The notes beneath the pieces are model-generated. The model was not told the origin of the DNA and searched no databases. It saw only the letters and a program-made list of their open reading frames with translations. Position numbers and translations under genes: made by a program. Positions 34,400 through 42,747 of a stretch of DNA of 64,000 nucleotides are shown here, in pieces (position 1 is the first letter of the stretch; every line of letters starts with the position of its first letter). Source of the DNA: G963668185 sp963668185 (GTDB lineage Bacteria; Chloroflexota; Dehalococcoidia; Lucifugimonadales; G963668185); assembly GCA_963668185.1 (NCBI GenBank), contig OY764162.1, positions 1,054,001 to 1,118,000 on the forward strand. The letters are read 5' to 3'.

Positions 34400-35456
34400 T
34401 CAGTACCTCCCGTGAGAATACATCCTGGTCAAGGTATCCATGGCCGCCATGGAAAGTTACATAGAACAAGAGTCTGCCTCGCTCCAATTCCTTCAGGGCA
34501 GAACGGTGTTCTGGCATATCGATTCTTCCTAAAATTTCTTTCCCAGCCCTAACATTGATTTTGATAGTGGTCTTACCTTGATTCTTGACATCACGCTCAA
34601 CCGTAAAGGTCTCATCTTCATTTTGTGAGTTGCTAATCAGTTCAAGAATGCTATGAAATGGGATGACATACGCTTTATCAAAAAATACTTGGAGATAACA
34701 GTGTGGGACTCCAAAACGCTGTATCCAACGATTAACGAGTACCAAGTCTTCAATCTTAGGAGTAATGCTGAGGTAGTCTCGCTTATGCAGAATTTTAATC
34801 TGCTCTTTTAGGGACTTCAAAAGAGCAGTCAAGGTTCGTAAATCTTTAGATGATGCCCAATTTCTTCGTCTAAAATTCAACTCACGAAACGTGTCAATCG
34901 TGGCGTCTCGTATCATCAGGTAGAGTTCGGGACTCTTTTCCAAGAGTAGGCTTGAATAGGGTTCTGTAAGTATTTGCTTCTGAATGCTAAGGGCAGACGT
35001 TTCCGCATCACGTGCCCGATTCTCCATGAATGCCGAGTACCTGTTTGCAAGAAAGCTGCTTGACCGCACTTCGATAGCCGCTACTGCACTCTGAATGAAC
35101 CCATCATCGTCCAGATCATAGTCTTGTGGAACATCGTTTCTCTTGTAGATAAGAAGGTCCGGCCTTTTCCCAATCGTGTTCAACTCATCCTGATAAGAAG
35201 CGTAGAAATCAGCGAATCCTGGATCACCTGCTTCTATGGATTCCGAACGACCGTACTTGATTGCACAGTAGTCTGTAGAGTACTCGTTGATAGCATTGAA
35301 GACTACTTCTTCCGCCCAGTCACCCTGCTCTTTGTGAATGAGGAACATAGAGTTTGCCATAGTGGGTGGTCGCCCACCCAGCTGTAGTTCTGGGTCGATC
35401 TCAAAGGGTGTCTCCTCGATCATGCGAGCGATTCTGCTTTTATACGTCGAGTTCAT
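34389..35456 (-). CDS. Putative type II restriction endonuclease, AccI-like
   Basis: 355 residues from ATG 35454-35456. It overlaps the adenine methylase by 11 nt, which alone makes it a strong restriction-enzyme candidate. KRPDLLIY (PD at 99-100) and VAAIEVRSSSF (E129, R131) look like a PD-(D/E)xK core in which the last Lys is replaced by Arg. The overall length and the MANSMFLIHKEQGDWAEEVVFNAINE segment recall the AccI family, but that is from memory and cannot be verified here. Low GC like its partner. Confidence 0.6.
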   Translation of the reverse strand: MNSTYKSRIARMIEETPFEIDPELQLGGRPPTMANSMFLIHKEQGDWAEEVVFNAINEYSTDYCAIKYGRSESIEAGDPGFADFYASYQDELNTIGKRPDLLIYKRNDVPQDYDLDDDGFIQSAVAAIEVRSSSFLANRYSAFMENRARDAETSALSIQKQILTEPYSSLLLEKSPELYLMIRDATIDTFRELNFRRRNWASSKDLRTLTALLKSLKEQIKILHKRDYLSITPKIEDLVLVNRWIQRFGVPHCYLQVFFDKAYVIPFHSILELISNSQNEDETFTVERDVKNQGKTTIKINVRAGKEILGRIDMPEHRSALKELERGRLLFYVTFHGGHGYLDQDVFSREVLNVD

Positions 35457-35492
35457 GGTCTCTGTTATGCGTCCGATTCTCTAGAGCACAGC

Positions 35493-36284
35493 CTACTCTG
35501 CGCCTGACAGGTACACGCGATCGGGATCGACCTCATCCCTCAGCAGGCGCAGTTCTTCTGCTGACGGGGGCTCGACAGGCGCAAGGTCCGGCGCCGCTCC
35601 GGGGCTGAAGACGGTGTTCTCGTTCACCTGCTCGATTGTCACGCCGGGCATGAGCTTTCGCACGCTCAGGCGTCCCGTTGACTTGTCGATTTCCATAACG
35701 CACTTGTCTGTGATAACCACAATGTCCGGGTACGCCGTGGGGAGTCCCGCGTTCTTTCTGCCGTCCGGCCCGTCGATGTAACCCGGGCTGGTGATGAAGT
35801 CGCACCGTGCGGGAAAGCGGCGCTTTTCGTGCCGGGTGACGATCAGTATCTTGTGGGCGTGAGAGGCAAGATCGTTCGCGCCTCCGCTTCCCGGGAATCG
35901 TACTTTGGGACTTTCGTAGTCGCCGATCACCGTCGAGTTGACGTTCGCGAACTCGTCGATCTGCGCGCCGCCCAGGAATGCTACGTCCGCCAACCCGCGC
36001 TGTAGAACGCCTCCGAGGGCATCGACAAGGCCCCCCAGCTTGACCGCCCGGTGCATGACGCGGGGGTCCGAGACCGAAGTCGGCGTAGGCAAGACCTGCG
36101 GCGATATGGGCCCGGTCTCCACCACGTAGCACATGTTCGGGGCGTGGCTCTTCTGGGCCAGGAATGCCGCCGCGAAGGGCAGCCCTGTGCCCACCAGGAC
36201 TGTGTCTCCGTCTTCGATCTGGCGGGCGGCTTCCACCACCATCAGTTCATCAAGCTGATACTCAACGGTCATTGCATTCGTCAT
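35493..36284 (-). CDS. CoA-transferase beta subunit (IpdB/GctB-like)
   Basis: 263 residues from ATG 36282-36284, in an ATGA overlap with the alpha subunit. DTVLVGTGLPFAAAFLAQ, LADVAFLGGAQIDEFANVNSTVIGD and FPGSGGANDLASHAHK are the class I CoA-transferase small-subunit features, in the form seen in IpdB. The CoA-transferase catalytic Glu usually lies in ENG of the beta subunit; here the matching place reads VETGP. The heterodimer may act as a CoA-ester ring hydrolase (IpdAB in steroid catabolism) or as a true transferase. Substrate unknown. Confidence 0.85.
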   Translation of the reverse strand: MTNAMTVEYQLDELMVVEAARQIEDGDTVLVGTGLPFAAAFLAQKSHAPNMCYVVETGPISPQVLPTPTSVSDPRVMHRAVKLGGLVDALGGVLQRGLADVAFLGGAQIDEFANVNSTVIGDYESPKVRFPGSGGANDLASHAHKILIVTRHEKRRFPARCDFITSPGYIDGPDGRKNAGLPTAYPDIVVITDKCVMEIDKSTGRLSVRKLMPGVTIEQVNENTVFSPGAAPDLAPVEPPSAEELRLLRDEVDPDRVYLSGAE

Positions 36285-37204
36285 ACCAGTTTCCCCATGA
36301 GCGAGCGCAGGCGGTTCAGCTTGGCGACGCCTGCCGCCTTTTCGAGGTGTTCGTCAAAGTTCGAGCAGTCTCTGACGTACTCGTCCAGGTAAGACTCGTA
36401 GTCTGCCCCGCCCTTTCGGGCAACCGCCTGGTACTTCGAGAGGTGGTCCGCGTCCACCTCGTAGCACTTGTACACCGAGGTCGGGTAGCCTCCCCAGGGC
36501 TGCTCCACGACGGCGTCGACGAACAGGTACGGCACAGTGGTGCGATCTGGGTCGCGCCTGATCTCGTCCGTGTGGACCAGTTGTTCACAGCTTACGATGA
36601 CAGCCTTCGAAGCTCTCATCATCTCCGGTTCCTGCGTGGTAAAGCCCTCTACCACTACGTTGCCCATCTCGTCCGCCTTCTGCGCGTGAACGATAGAAAC
36701 GTCAGGAGACAGGGCCGGCAAGAGGACGACGGGGTCGCCCGGATCCCACGGATTGTCGATGACCTCGAAGGGCCTTTCGCCGTCGAACGACTTCTTGTTC
36801 AGGTTGTCGGTGCCGAGCATGCTCTTGGAGGGCATGAACGGCAGTCCCAGGGACGCGGCGAGAAAGCGGGACGCCATTGCCAGATGGCTGTAGTCCCTCA
36901 CCTCGAGCCTGCCCTCTTCGATGGCCCTGCGCCACCTGAAGGTCGTGCCGAAACGCTCCAGGTTTCCAGTGCCGCACTCTGTGCGACAGACGAGGCCTGC
37001 GCCGACCAGCAGGTCCATGGAGAGGGCGAGGTTGCAGCCCACCAGGGTGAGGTCTTTCCTGCGCTGGCGGACGATCTCGTGGGCGAGCGCCATGCTGTTG
37101 CGTCCGATGCTCTGGCCGCCCATGCCTACGACGGCCCCGTCGAACACGTACCGCTCCACCGCCTCGGCGGCGGACATGAGCTTGCTGCCGGTACGCTTGG
37201 CCAC
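36281..37204 (-). CDS. CoA-transferase alpha subunit (IpdA/GctA-like)
   Basis: 307 residues from GTG 37202-37204. The segments VGMGGQSIGRNSMALAHEIVRQ, LTLVGCNLALSMDLLVGAGLV, ALSPDVSIVHAQKADEMGNVVVEG and KAVIVSCEQLVHTDEIR are typical of the IpdA/GctA alpha chain. It overlaps the beta subunit by 4 nt and begins 28 nt behind the EF-G2 stop, so a common transcript is possible. With the beta chain it forms a cytoplasmic heterodimer or heterotetramer. Confidence 0.87.
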   Translation of the reverse strand: MAKRTGSKLMSAAEAVERYVFDGAVVGMGGQSIGRNSMALAHEIVRQRRKDLTLVGCNLALSMDLLVGAGLVCRTECGTGNLERFGTTFRWRRAIEEGRLEVRDYSHLAMASRFLAASLGLPFMPSKSMLGTDNLNKKSFDGERPFEVIDNPWDPGDPVVLLPALSPDVSIVHAQKADEMGNVVVEGFTTQEPEMMRASKAVIVSCEQLVHTDEIRRDPDRTTVPYLFVDAVVEQPWGGYPTSVYKCYEVDADHLSKYQAVARKGGADYESYLDEYVRDCSNFDEHLEKAAGVAKLNRLRSLMGKLV

Positions 37205-37232
37205 TATTCGAGCGCCGACGTGCCCATAGGCG

Positions 37233-39287
37233 TCAGGAGCGCGCCTCCGCCTTGGCCCGCTCGGTATCCTCCACGATCTTGGTCACGAGGTGGCCCGGCA
37301 CTTCCTCGTAATGGTCGAACTCCATCGTGAACGTGCCCTGGCCCTGCGTCTGCGAGCGCAGGTCCGTGGCGTAGCGCAGCATCTCCGCCTGCGGAATCTC
37401 CACCTCTATCTCGGTCGTGCCGTCGCCGTTCGGCGTCATGCCCTGGATGCGGCCGCGCCTGCTGTTGAAGTCGCCCATCACGTCGCCGGCGTAGTCGTCC
37501 GGGATGACGACCTTCGCCCGCATTACGGGTTCGAGCAGGACCGGCGTGGCCTCCCTCATACCCTTGGAAAAGGCCTGCCCGCCGGCGATCTCGAAGCATA
37601 TGCCGGAGGAGTCCACCGGGTGGAAGCTGCCGTCGAACAGCACGGCCTTGAGGTCCACGACCGGGTAGCCGGCCACTACGCCCGCGTCCATGGCCTTCAC
37701 GACGCCCTTCTCCACGGAAGGGATGTACTCGCGAGGAACCGATCCCCCAACGACCGTTGAGGCAAACTCGAAGCCTCCTCCCCTGTCCTGAGGGCCGATT
37801 TCCAGCCACACGTGGCCGAACTGGCCGTGTCCGCCGGACTGCTTCTTGTGCCTGTACTCGACCCTCGTAGTCGAGTTGATCGTCTCCCTGTACGGCACTT
37901 TGGGAAGGTTCAGGTTGATCTCGACTCCGAACTTTCTTGCCATCTTCTCGACGGCTACCTCGACGTGGCTGTCGCCCAGCCCGGCCAGGAGCAACTCCTG
38001 CGTTTCCGGAGACCGGATCACCTGCAGGCTGGGATCCTCTTCCGCGATCCGGGCCAGCGCTCCGGTCAGCTTGTCCAAGTCTGCCTGCGACTTCGGAGAC
38101 ACCGACACGTGGAACACCGGGCTTGGGAAGGTGATCGCCTCCATCACGAGCGGATTGTCCCGCGAGGATAGAGTGTGGCCGGTGAGTACGGACGACAGCT
38201 TGGGCGCTGCGCCGATGTCGCCGGGGCCAAGTTCGTCCACCGGCTCCTGCTCCTTCCCCCTGGTAACGAACACCTGCCCAACGCGCTCCGCTTCCCTGGC
38301 GGTGGCGTTCCATAGCTGAGAGTCGCTCTTGAGCGTTCCGTTGTACACGCGGAACAGCGACAGCCTGCCCACGAACGGGTCGGCTGTGGTCTTGAAGACC
38401 AGGGCCGCAAGCGGACCGTTCGGGTCTCCGTCCAGCGCGGCGCTGCCAGTCCCATCGGGGCTTGCGGCTTCTTCGGAGCGGCCCTCGCCCGCAGAGGGGA
38501 GGAAGTCCACGATGGCGTCCAGGAGTTCCGCGGCGCCTATGGCGTTGGAAGCGCTCCCGGCCAGCAACGGGACTATGTCGCCCGAAGCGACGCCCTTCTT
38601 CAGTCCTTCGATGAGCTCCGCCTCTGTCAGAGGCTCGCCCTCCAGGTACTTCGTGGCGAGGTCGTCATCCGTCTCGGCGACGGCCTCCACCAGGCGGTCC
38701 TTCACAAGCTCGAAGTCGTCGCTCAGTTCGGCCGGGACGTCGCTTTCGTCTCCGAGCAGGTTCGCGACTCTGGAGAAGTCGGACTCAGAGCCGATGGGCA
38801 TCTGAATCGGAACGACGTGACGGCCAAATGCTTCCTGCAGCGATTCCACGACTCGCTCGAAGTCGGCGTTGTCCCTGTCGAGCTTGCTGACGTACACGAT
38901 CCTGGGCAGGTCACGCTCGACGGCCAAGTTCCACATCTGGGTCGAGCCGACCTCTACGCCGGCAGGCCCGGAGATGACCAGTACCGCCGCGTCCGCGACC
39001 CTCGCGCTGGACACGACCTCGCCCCGGTAGTCCGCATAGCCGGGCGTGTCGATCAGGTTGACCTTGTGATCGCGCCACGCGCAGGGCAGCACGGCTGCCT
39101 GGACACTGCTGCTGCGCTTGATCTCCTCCGGCTCATAGTCTGAGGTGGTGTTGCCGTCTTCCGGCGTGCCGAGCCTGGTCACGGCCCCGGCGGTGTACAG
39201 CAGCGCCTCCGTAAGCAAGGTCTTGCCCGCACCGCCGTGTGATAGCAGGACGACGTTACGAATCTTGTCCTTGGGGACTGCGGGCAT
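37233..39287 (-). CDS. Elongation factor G-like translational GTPase (EF-G2)
   Basis: 684 residues from ATG 39285-39287 with AAGGAG upstream; the longer open frame has no good start. G1 is LLSHGGAGKT, G3 is DTPGYADY, and G4 reads VSKLD rather than NKxD. Domains II to V follow, with the domain IV signature KKQSGGHGQFGHVWLEIGP and the closing FTMEFDHYEEVPGHLVTKIVE. The size and divergent G4 suit the secondary EF-G2 group rather than the housekeeping EF-G. Its role in translocation, ribosome recycling or stress is unknown. Confidence 0.9.
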   Translation of the reverse strand: MPAVPKDKIRNVVLLSHGGAGKTLLTEALLYTAGAVTRLGTPEDGNTTSDYEPEEIKRSSSVQAAVLPCAWRDHKVNLIDTPGYADYRGEVVSSARVADAAVLVISGPAGVEVGSTQMWNLAVERDLPRIVYVSKLDRDNADFERVVESLQEAFGRHVVPIQMPIGSESDFSRVANLLGDESDVPAELSDDFELVKDRLVEAVAETDDDLATKYLEGEPLTEAELIEGLKKGVASGDIVPLLAGSASNAIGAAELLDAIVDFLPSAGEGRSEEAASPDGTGSAALDGDPNGPLAALVFKTTADPFVGRLSLFRVYNGTLKSDSQLWNATAREAERVGQVFVTRGKEQEPVDELGPGDIGAAPKLSSVLTGHTLSSRDNPLVMEAITFPSPVFHVSVSPKSQADLDKLTGALARIAEEDPSLQVIRSPETQELLLAGLGDSHVEVAVEKMARKFGVEINLNLPKVPYRETINSTTRVEYRHKKQSGGHGQFGHVWLEIGPQDRGGGFEFASTVVGGSVPREYIPSVEKGVVKAMDAGVVAGYPVVDLKAVLFDGSFHPVDSSGICFEIAGGQAFSKGMREATPVLLEPVMRAKVVIPDDYAGDVMGDFNSRRGRIQGMTPNGDGTTEIEVEIPQAEMLRYATDLRSQTQGQGTFTMEFDHYEEVPGHLVTKIVEDTERAKAEARS

Positions 39288-39381
39288 GGCGCTGCACTCC
39301 TTGAGCCTGTGAAGTGGGGCTATTGTATTGAAGGGCGGCTTGAGTACGCAACGCGGGCCGCTTCTTTCAATCCGTAGAAGG

Positions 39382-39410
39382 TTGCCGGGTGGGGCGAGAG
39401 ACGCTAGATT
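39382..39410 (+). promoter_or_regulatory. Promoter of the F420/NADP reductase gene, probably leaderless transcript
   Basis: TTGCCG (39382-39387) and TAGATT (39405-39410) are 17 bp apart, and the ATG at 39419 is only 8 nt beyond the -10 box. Transcription would start at or next to the start codon, and no ribosome-binding site is seen. Confidence 0.55.
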
Positions 39411-39418
39411 ACCCATCC

Positions 39419-40075
39419 ATGAGCAAGCGCGCGCTGGGATTCATCGGAGGCACGGGGCCTGAAGGGCGCGGGCTTGCGCTGCGCTTCGCGCTGGCGGGGC
39501 ACACGGTCGTGATCGGCTCGAGGGACGAGGGCCGGGCCTCGGAGGCTGCCGGCTCCGTGTTGGCGAGCGCGCCGGACACCGAAGTCGCCGGCGCAACGAA
39601 CCGGCAGGCCGCGATGGACGCCGACATCGTGTTCGTGGTGGTGCCGTACGGCGCGATGGCCGCGACGCTGGAGGCGCTCAGAGCGCCGCTAGCCGGCAAG
39701 ACCGTGGTCAGCGTCGTCGCGCCGCTGGAGTTCACGGGCGGCAGGCCTGCGGCGGTGCGGGTCCCCGAGGGCTCGGCGGCTGAACAGGCGCAGGCGGTCC
39801 TGCCGGATTCGACCGTGGCGGCGGCGTTCCAGACGATCAGCGCGCGCGACCTGCTTCGAGCCACGCAGCCGGTGGACTCGGACGTGATCGTGTGCGCGGA
39901 CGACGCGGAGGCAAAGCAGACGGTGATGACGCTGGCCGGGGAGATCCCGGGGCTTCGGGCGGTGGACGGCGGCGCGCTGGGCAACTCGCGGTACGTCGAG
40001 GACTTCACGGCGCTGCTCCTGAACATCAACCGGATCTACAAGGCGCATTCGGCGGTGCGGATCGCGGGGGTGTGA
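39419..40075 (+). CDS. npdG: NADPH-dependent F420 reductase family protein (NpdG-like)
   Basis: 218 residues from ATG 39419. The Rossmann fingerprint LGFIGGTGPEGRGLALRFALAGH is followed by the NADP 2'-phosphate-binding segment VVIGSRDEGRASEAA and DIVFVVVPYGAMAATLEAL; the C-terminal part (VDGGALGNSRYVEDFTALLLNINRIYK) matches F420:NADP oxidoreductases. It would transfer hydride between F420H2 and NADP+. This suggests the organism makes or uses coenzyme F420. It opens the SAM-cycle gene run. Confidence 0.85.
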   Translation: MSKRALGFIGGTGPEGRGLALRFALAGHTVVIGSRDEGRASEAAGSVLASAPDTEVAGATNRQAAMDADIVFVVVPYGAMAATLEALRAPLAGKTVVSVVAPLEFTGGRPAAVRVPEGSAAEQAQAVLPDSTVAAAFQTISARDLLRATQPVDSDVIVCADDAEAKQTVMTLAGEIPGLRAVDGGALGNSRYVEDFTALLLNINRIYKAHSAVRIAGV

Positions 40076-40167
40076 GGGGGACGCGCGTCTCGATATTTGT
40101 CTGGGCGCGGTTTCTCCGGCGGCGGCTGTTCAGAGTTGAGGGGGTTGTCTCGCAATCGACGCTTTTG

Positions 40168-40204
40168 CCCCATCCTAACCTTCCCCAGTCTGCTGGGGAA
40201 GGGA
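40168..40204. repeat. REP-like palindrome family A, copy 2 (core inverted)
   Basis: Same left flank (CCCCATCCTAACC) and stem as the copy at 683, but the core reads CCCCAGTCTGCTGGGG, the reverse complement of CCCCAGCAGACTGGGG in copies 1 and 3. It lies in the 258-nt gap before the MTA phosphorylase gene. Confidence 0.8.
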
Positions 40205-40333
40205 CTCTTGCGGTTCCAAACCGTTGACACTGGTTTCTGGGCGGTGAAAGAATTCGCGGTTGCCGGGCCGCTGGCAGGCCTGCCGCAGGAGCCGACCCCT
40301 AATGCAACTCGAAGTCCCCACGGCGCATCCGCA

Positions 40334-41197
40334 TTGACCGAAGCGTCGCTGGCTTTCTTTGGGGGCTCCGGGTTCGCGGAGATGGAGGGCATCTCGGACG
40401 CCCGGACCATCACCGTCGATACGCCGTTCGGCCCGCCCAGTTCGGATATCACCGTGGGACGGTTCGGGGACGAGCAGGTGGCCTTTCTTCTGCGGCACGG
40501 ACCCGGACACCGCCTCACACCCACAGAAGTTCCCGCGCGCGCCAACGTGTACGCGATGCGGACGCTGGGCGTGAAGCGCATCGTCTCGATCAGCGCCGTC
40601 GGAAGCCTCAAGGAAGACATGCACCCGCTCGACGCGGTCGTGCCCGACCAGTTGATCGACAGGACGAAGTCTAGGCCGAGCAGCTTCTTCGATGACGGCA
40701 TCGTGGCCCACGTCGGAATGGCAGACCCGTACTGCCCTGTCCTGACGGCAAAGCTGGCGGACGCAGCCGAGGGCGAGACGCCGGCGGTTCACCGCGGGGG
40801 AACGCTCGTGGTGATAGAGGGGCCGCAGTTCTCCACGAGAGCGGAGTCTGAGCTTTACCGCTCGTGGGACGCGGACATAATCGGCATGACGGCGCTGCCG
40901 GAGGCGAAACTGGCGCGGGAGGCCGAGATCTGCTACGCGACGCTGGCGCTGGTGACCGACTACGACTGCTGGCACGACACGGAGGAGGACGTGTCGGTAG
41001 AGGTGGTGGTGGAGAACCTGTTTCGCAACGTGGCCGCGGCAAAGCGCATCGCCGGCAAGCTCATCCCTACCCTGCCCGCCGACCGGACATGCGCCTGCGA
41101 ATCGGCGTTGCGTGGTGCTATCATAACGAACCCTGAGCACATAACCGACGAGATGAAGGCCAAGCTGGCGCCAATCGCGGGGCGCTATCTTAAGTAA
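40334..41197 (+). CDS. mtnP: S-methyl-5'-thioadenosine phosphorylase
   Basis: About 287 residues. The open frame extends upstream through a palindromic repeat; TTG 40334, a few codons before the conserved LAFFGGSGF, is the best start by family alignment. Motifs include phosphate-binding FLLRHGPGHRLTPTEVPARANVYAM, VSISAVGSLKEDMHP, EGPQFSTRAESELYRSWDADIIGMTALPEAKLAREAEICYATLALVTDYDCWH. It cleaves MTA to adenine and 5-methylthioribose-1-phosphate in the cytoplasm. Nearby ahcY and metK place it in SAM recycling. The purine discriminator residue was not checked, so thioinosine specificity cannot be excluded. Confidence 0.88.
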   Translation: MTEASLAFFGGSGFAEMEGISDARTITVDTPFGPPSSDITVGRFGDEQVAFLLRHGPGHRLTPTEVPARANVYAMRTLGVKRIVSISAVGSLKEDMHPLDAVVPDQLIDRTKSRPSSFFDDGIVAHVGMADPYCPVLTAKLADAAEGETPAVHRGGTLVVIEGPQFSTRAESELYRSWDADIIGMTALPEAKLAREAEICYATLALVTDYDCWHDTEEDVSVEVVVENLFRNVAAAKRIAGKLIPTLPADRTCACESALRGAIITNPEHITDEMKAKLAPIAGRYLK

Positions 41198-41215
41198 AGC
41201 AACGGAGGTCCAACC

Positions 41216-41569
41216 ATGCCCAGGCAAGAGCCGGGCGAGCCCTACTACCGGATAGACATCGACGAAGCCAGAGCGATGTACGACGATGACGACGTCGCCT
41301 TCGTGGACGTTCGCAGGGACGACGAGTACCAGGAAGGGCACATCAAGGAGGCCCTGTTCATCACCGTGGACGACATCCTCGCCCGGATCGGCGAACTTCC
41401 GACGGACAAGCGGCTCGTGTTCATCTGCGCGCAGGGAGTGCGGAGCGGGCTGGCCTGCGAGATGGCGGCGGCGATGGGGTTCGACTCCGAGACGCTGTAC
41501 AACGTCGAGGACGGCACAAGCGTCTGGATCGAGAAAGGCTACCCGACCAGCTACGGGGACGAGCCGTAA
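41216..41569 (+). CDS. Single-domain rhodanese
   Basis: 117 residues from ATG 41216 with GGAGG nine bases upstream. DDDVAFVDVRRDDEYQEGHIKEALFI and the active-site loop FICAQGVRSG, with the persulfide-forming Cys, define a GlpE-like rhodanese. It transfers sulfane sulfur or acts as a persulfide carrier in the cytoplasm. It sits 18 nt behind mtnP in the SAM-cycle run; a link to sulfur recycling is inference. Confidence 0.9.
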   Translation: MPRQEPGEPYYRIDIDEARAMYDDDDVAFVDVRRDDEYQEGHIKEALFITVDDILARIGELPTDKRLVFICAQGVRSGLACEMAAAMGFDSETLYNVEDGTSVWIEKGYPTSYGDEP

Positions 41570-41624
41570 GATTCCACCGGGCCGTTCATCAATAGATTTC
41601 GACTTCTTCGCATAAGGGATTGCT

Positions 41625-42566
41625 ATGTCACTTCTGGTAGTGGGTTCTGTCGCATACGACTCTGTCAAAATCGGCGCCGAAAGCCGGACCGACGCGCTCG
41701 GCGGCTCCGCAACGTACTTTTCCGTGGCCGCCAGCTACTTCTCAGACGTAAGCCTGATCGCAGTTGTTGGGGAGGACTTTCGCGAATCCGACGTCGCGCT
41801 GATGCAGGGCCACAACGTGGACACGGCCGGCCTGGAACGAGCGTCCGGCAGCACATTCAGATGGGCGGGCGAGTACGATCCTGATGACCTGAACAGCCGC
41901 GAGACGCTGGATACGCAGTTGAACGTGTTCGCCGACTTCAGCCCGAAGCTGAGCGATGACCACCGCGGCGCGCCGTACCTGTTCCTCGCCAACATCGATC
42001 CGGCGCTCCAGTTGGACGTGCTCAACCAGATGGAGGAGCGGCCAAAGCTGGTGGCGCTGGACACGATGAACTTCTGGATCGAGGGCAAGAAGGATGAGTT
42101 GCAGAAGGTGGTGGAAGCGGTGGACGTGCTCTTCATAGACGAGACGGAGGCGCGCATGTTCTCCGGAAAGTCCAACCTGCTCCACGCCGCCAGCGCGATC
42201 ACTGACATGGGCCCGCACACGCTCCTGATCAAGCGGGGCGAGCATGGGGTGCTCCTCTTCCACGACGGATCGATCTTCGTCGCGCCGGCGTTTCCGCTGG
42301 AGACGGTCGTGGATCCGACGGGCGCGGGCGACTCGTTTGCGGGCGGGTTCATGGGCTACATGGCCGCGACGGGCGACATCAGCTCGCGGGGCCTGCGCAG
42401 GGCGACGGTCCTGGGCTCCGTCATGGGGTCGTTCTGCGTCGAGGCGTTCAGCCTTGAGAGGACTTCGGCGCTGAGCAAGGAGGAGATCGAAAACAGGTTC
42501 CGGGCGTTTGGAGGGCTTACCGACTTCGAGCATCTTGCGGAAGACGAGAGCCTTCCCCGGCCGTGA
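41625..42566 (+). CDS. PfkB family carbohydrate kinase
   Basis: 313 residues from ATG 41625. The N-terminal part has VVGSVAYDSVKIG and the GGSATYFSVAASYF segment. The C-terminal anion hole and catalytic base are in VVDPTGAGDSFAGGFMGYMA, the PfkB signature 2. The substrate (sugar or nucleoside) is not readable. Its place between mtnP/rhodanese and ahcY would suit adenosine or methylthioribose kinase activity, but that is a guess. Confidence 0.85.
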   Translation: MSLLVVGSVAYDSVKIGAESRTDALGGSATYFSVAASYFSDVSLIAVVGEDFRESDVALMQGHNVDTAGLERASGSTFRWAGEYDPDDLNSRETLDTQLNVFADFSPKLSDDHRGAPYLFLANIDPALQLDVLNQMEERPKLVALDTMNFWIEGKKDELQKVVEAVDVLFIDETEARMFSGKSNLLHAASAITDMGPHTLLIKRGEHGVLLFHDGSIFVAPAFPLETVVDPTGAGDSFAGGFMGYMAATGDISSRGLRRATVLGSVMGSFCVEAFSLERTSALSKEEIENRFRAFGGLTDFEHLAEDESLPRP

Positions 42567-42572
42567 GGCGCG

Positions 42573-42596
42573 CCCTTCGACAGGCTCAGGGCGAAC
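42573..42596. repeat. Interspersed repeat family C, inverted copy
   Basis: CCCTTCGACAGGCTCAGGGCGAAC, the reverse complement of the copies at 18972 and 20681, directly after the PfkB stop. Confidence 0.85.
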
Positions 42597-42606
42597 GGAC
42601 TTGCGT

Positions 42607-42717
42607 CTGAACGGTTGCAGTTCAGTGACAAGTCTGGACGTTGCGGGTTGATGAACTTATCCTTAGTGACCGCTTGAACGAACTAAGCAGACACCGGCAG
42701 CCGCCCGACGTGCGGCA
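42607..42717 (+). promoter_or_regulatory. Candidate structured leader of ahcY
   Basis: The 150-nt stretch before ahcY contains hairpin CTGAAC/GTTCAG (42607-42612 and 42620-42625), a TTAGT...ACTAA pairing (about 42664-42688) and GCCGC/GCGGC around CCGACGT (about 42700-42716). It does not match SAM or SAH riboswitch consensus sequences known to me. A regulatory role is inference from position ahead of SAH hydrolase and SAM synthetase. Confidence 0.25.
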
Positions 42718-42747
42718 ACGAGTGACGAACGAACACAGGAGGAGAGA

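Noticed and set aside
42597..42747. Known SAM-I, SAM-IV or SAH riboswitch
   Set aside because: The conserved core sequences of these classes are not present; only generic hairpins were found.
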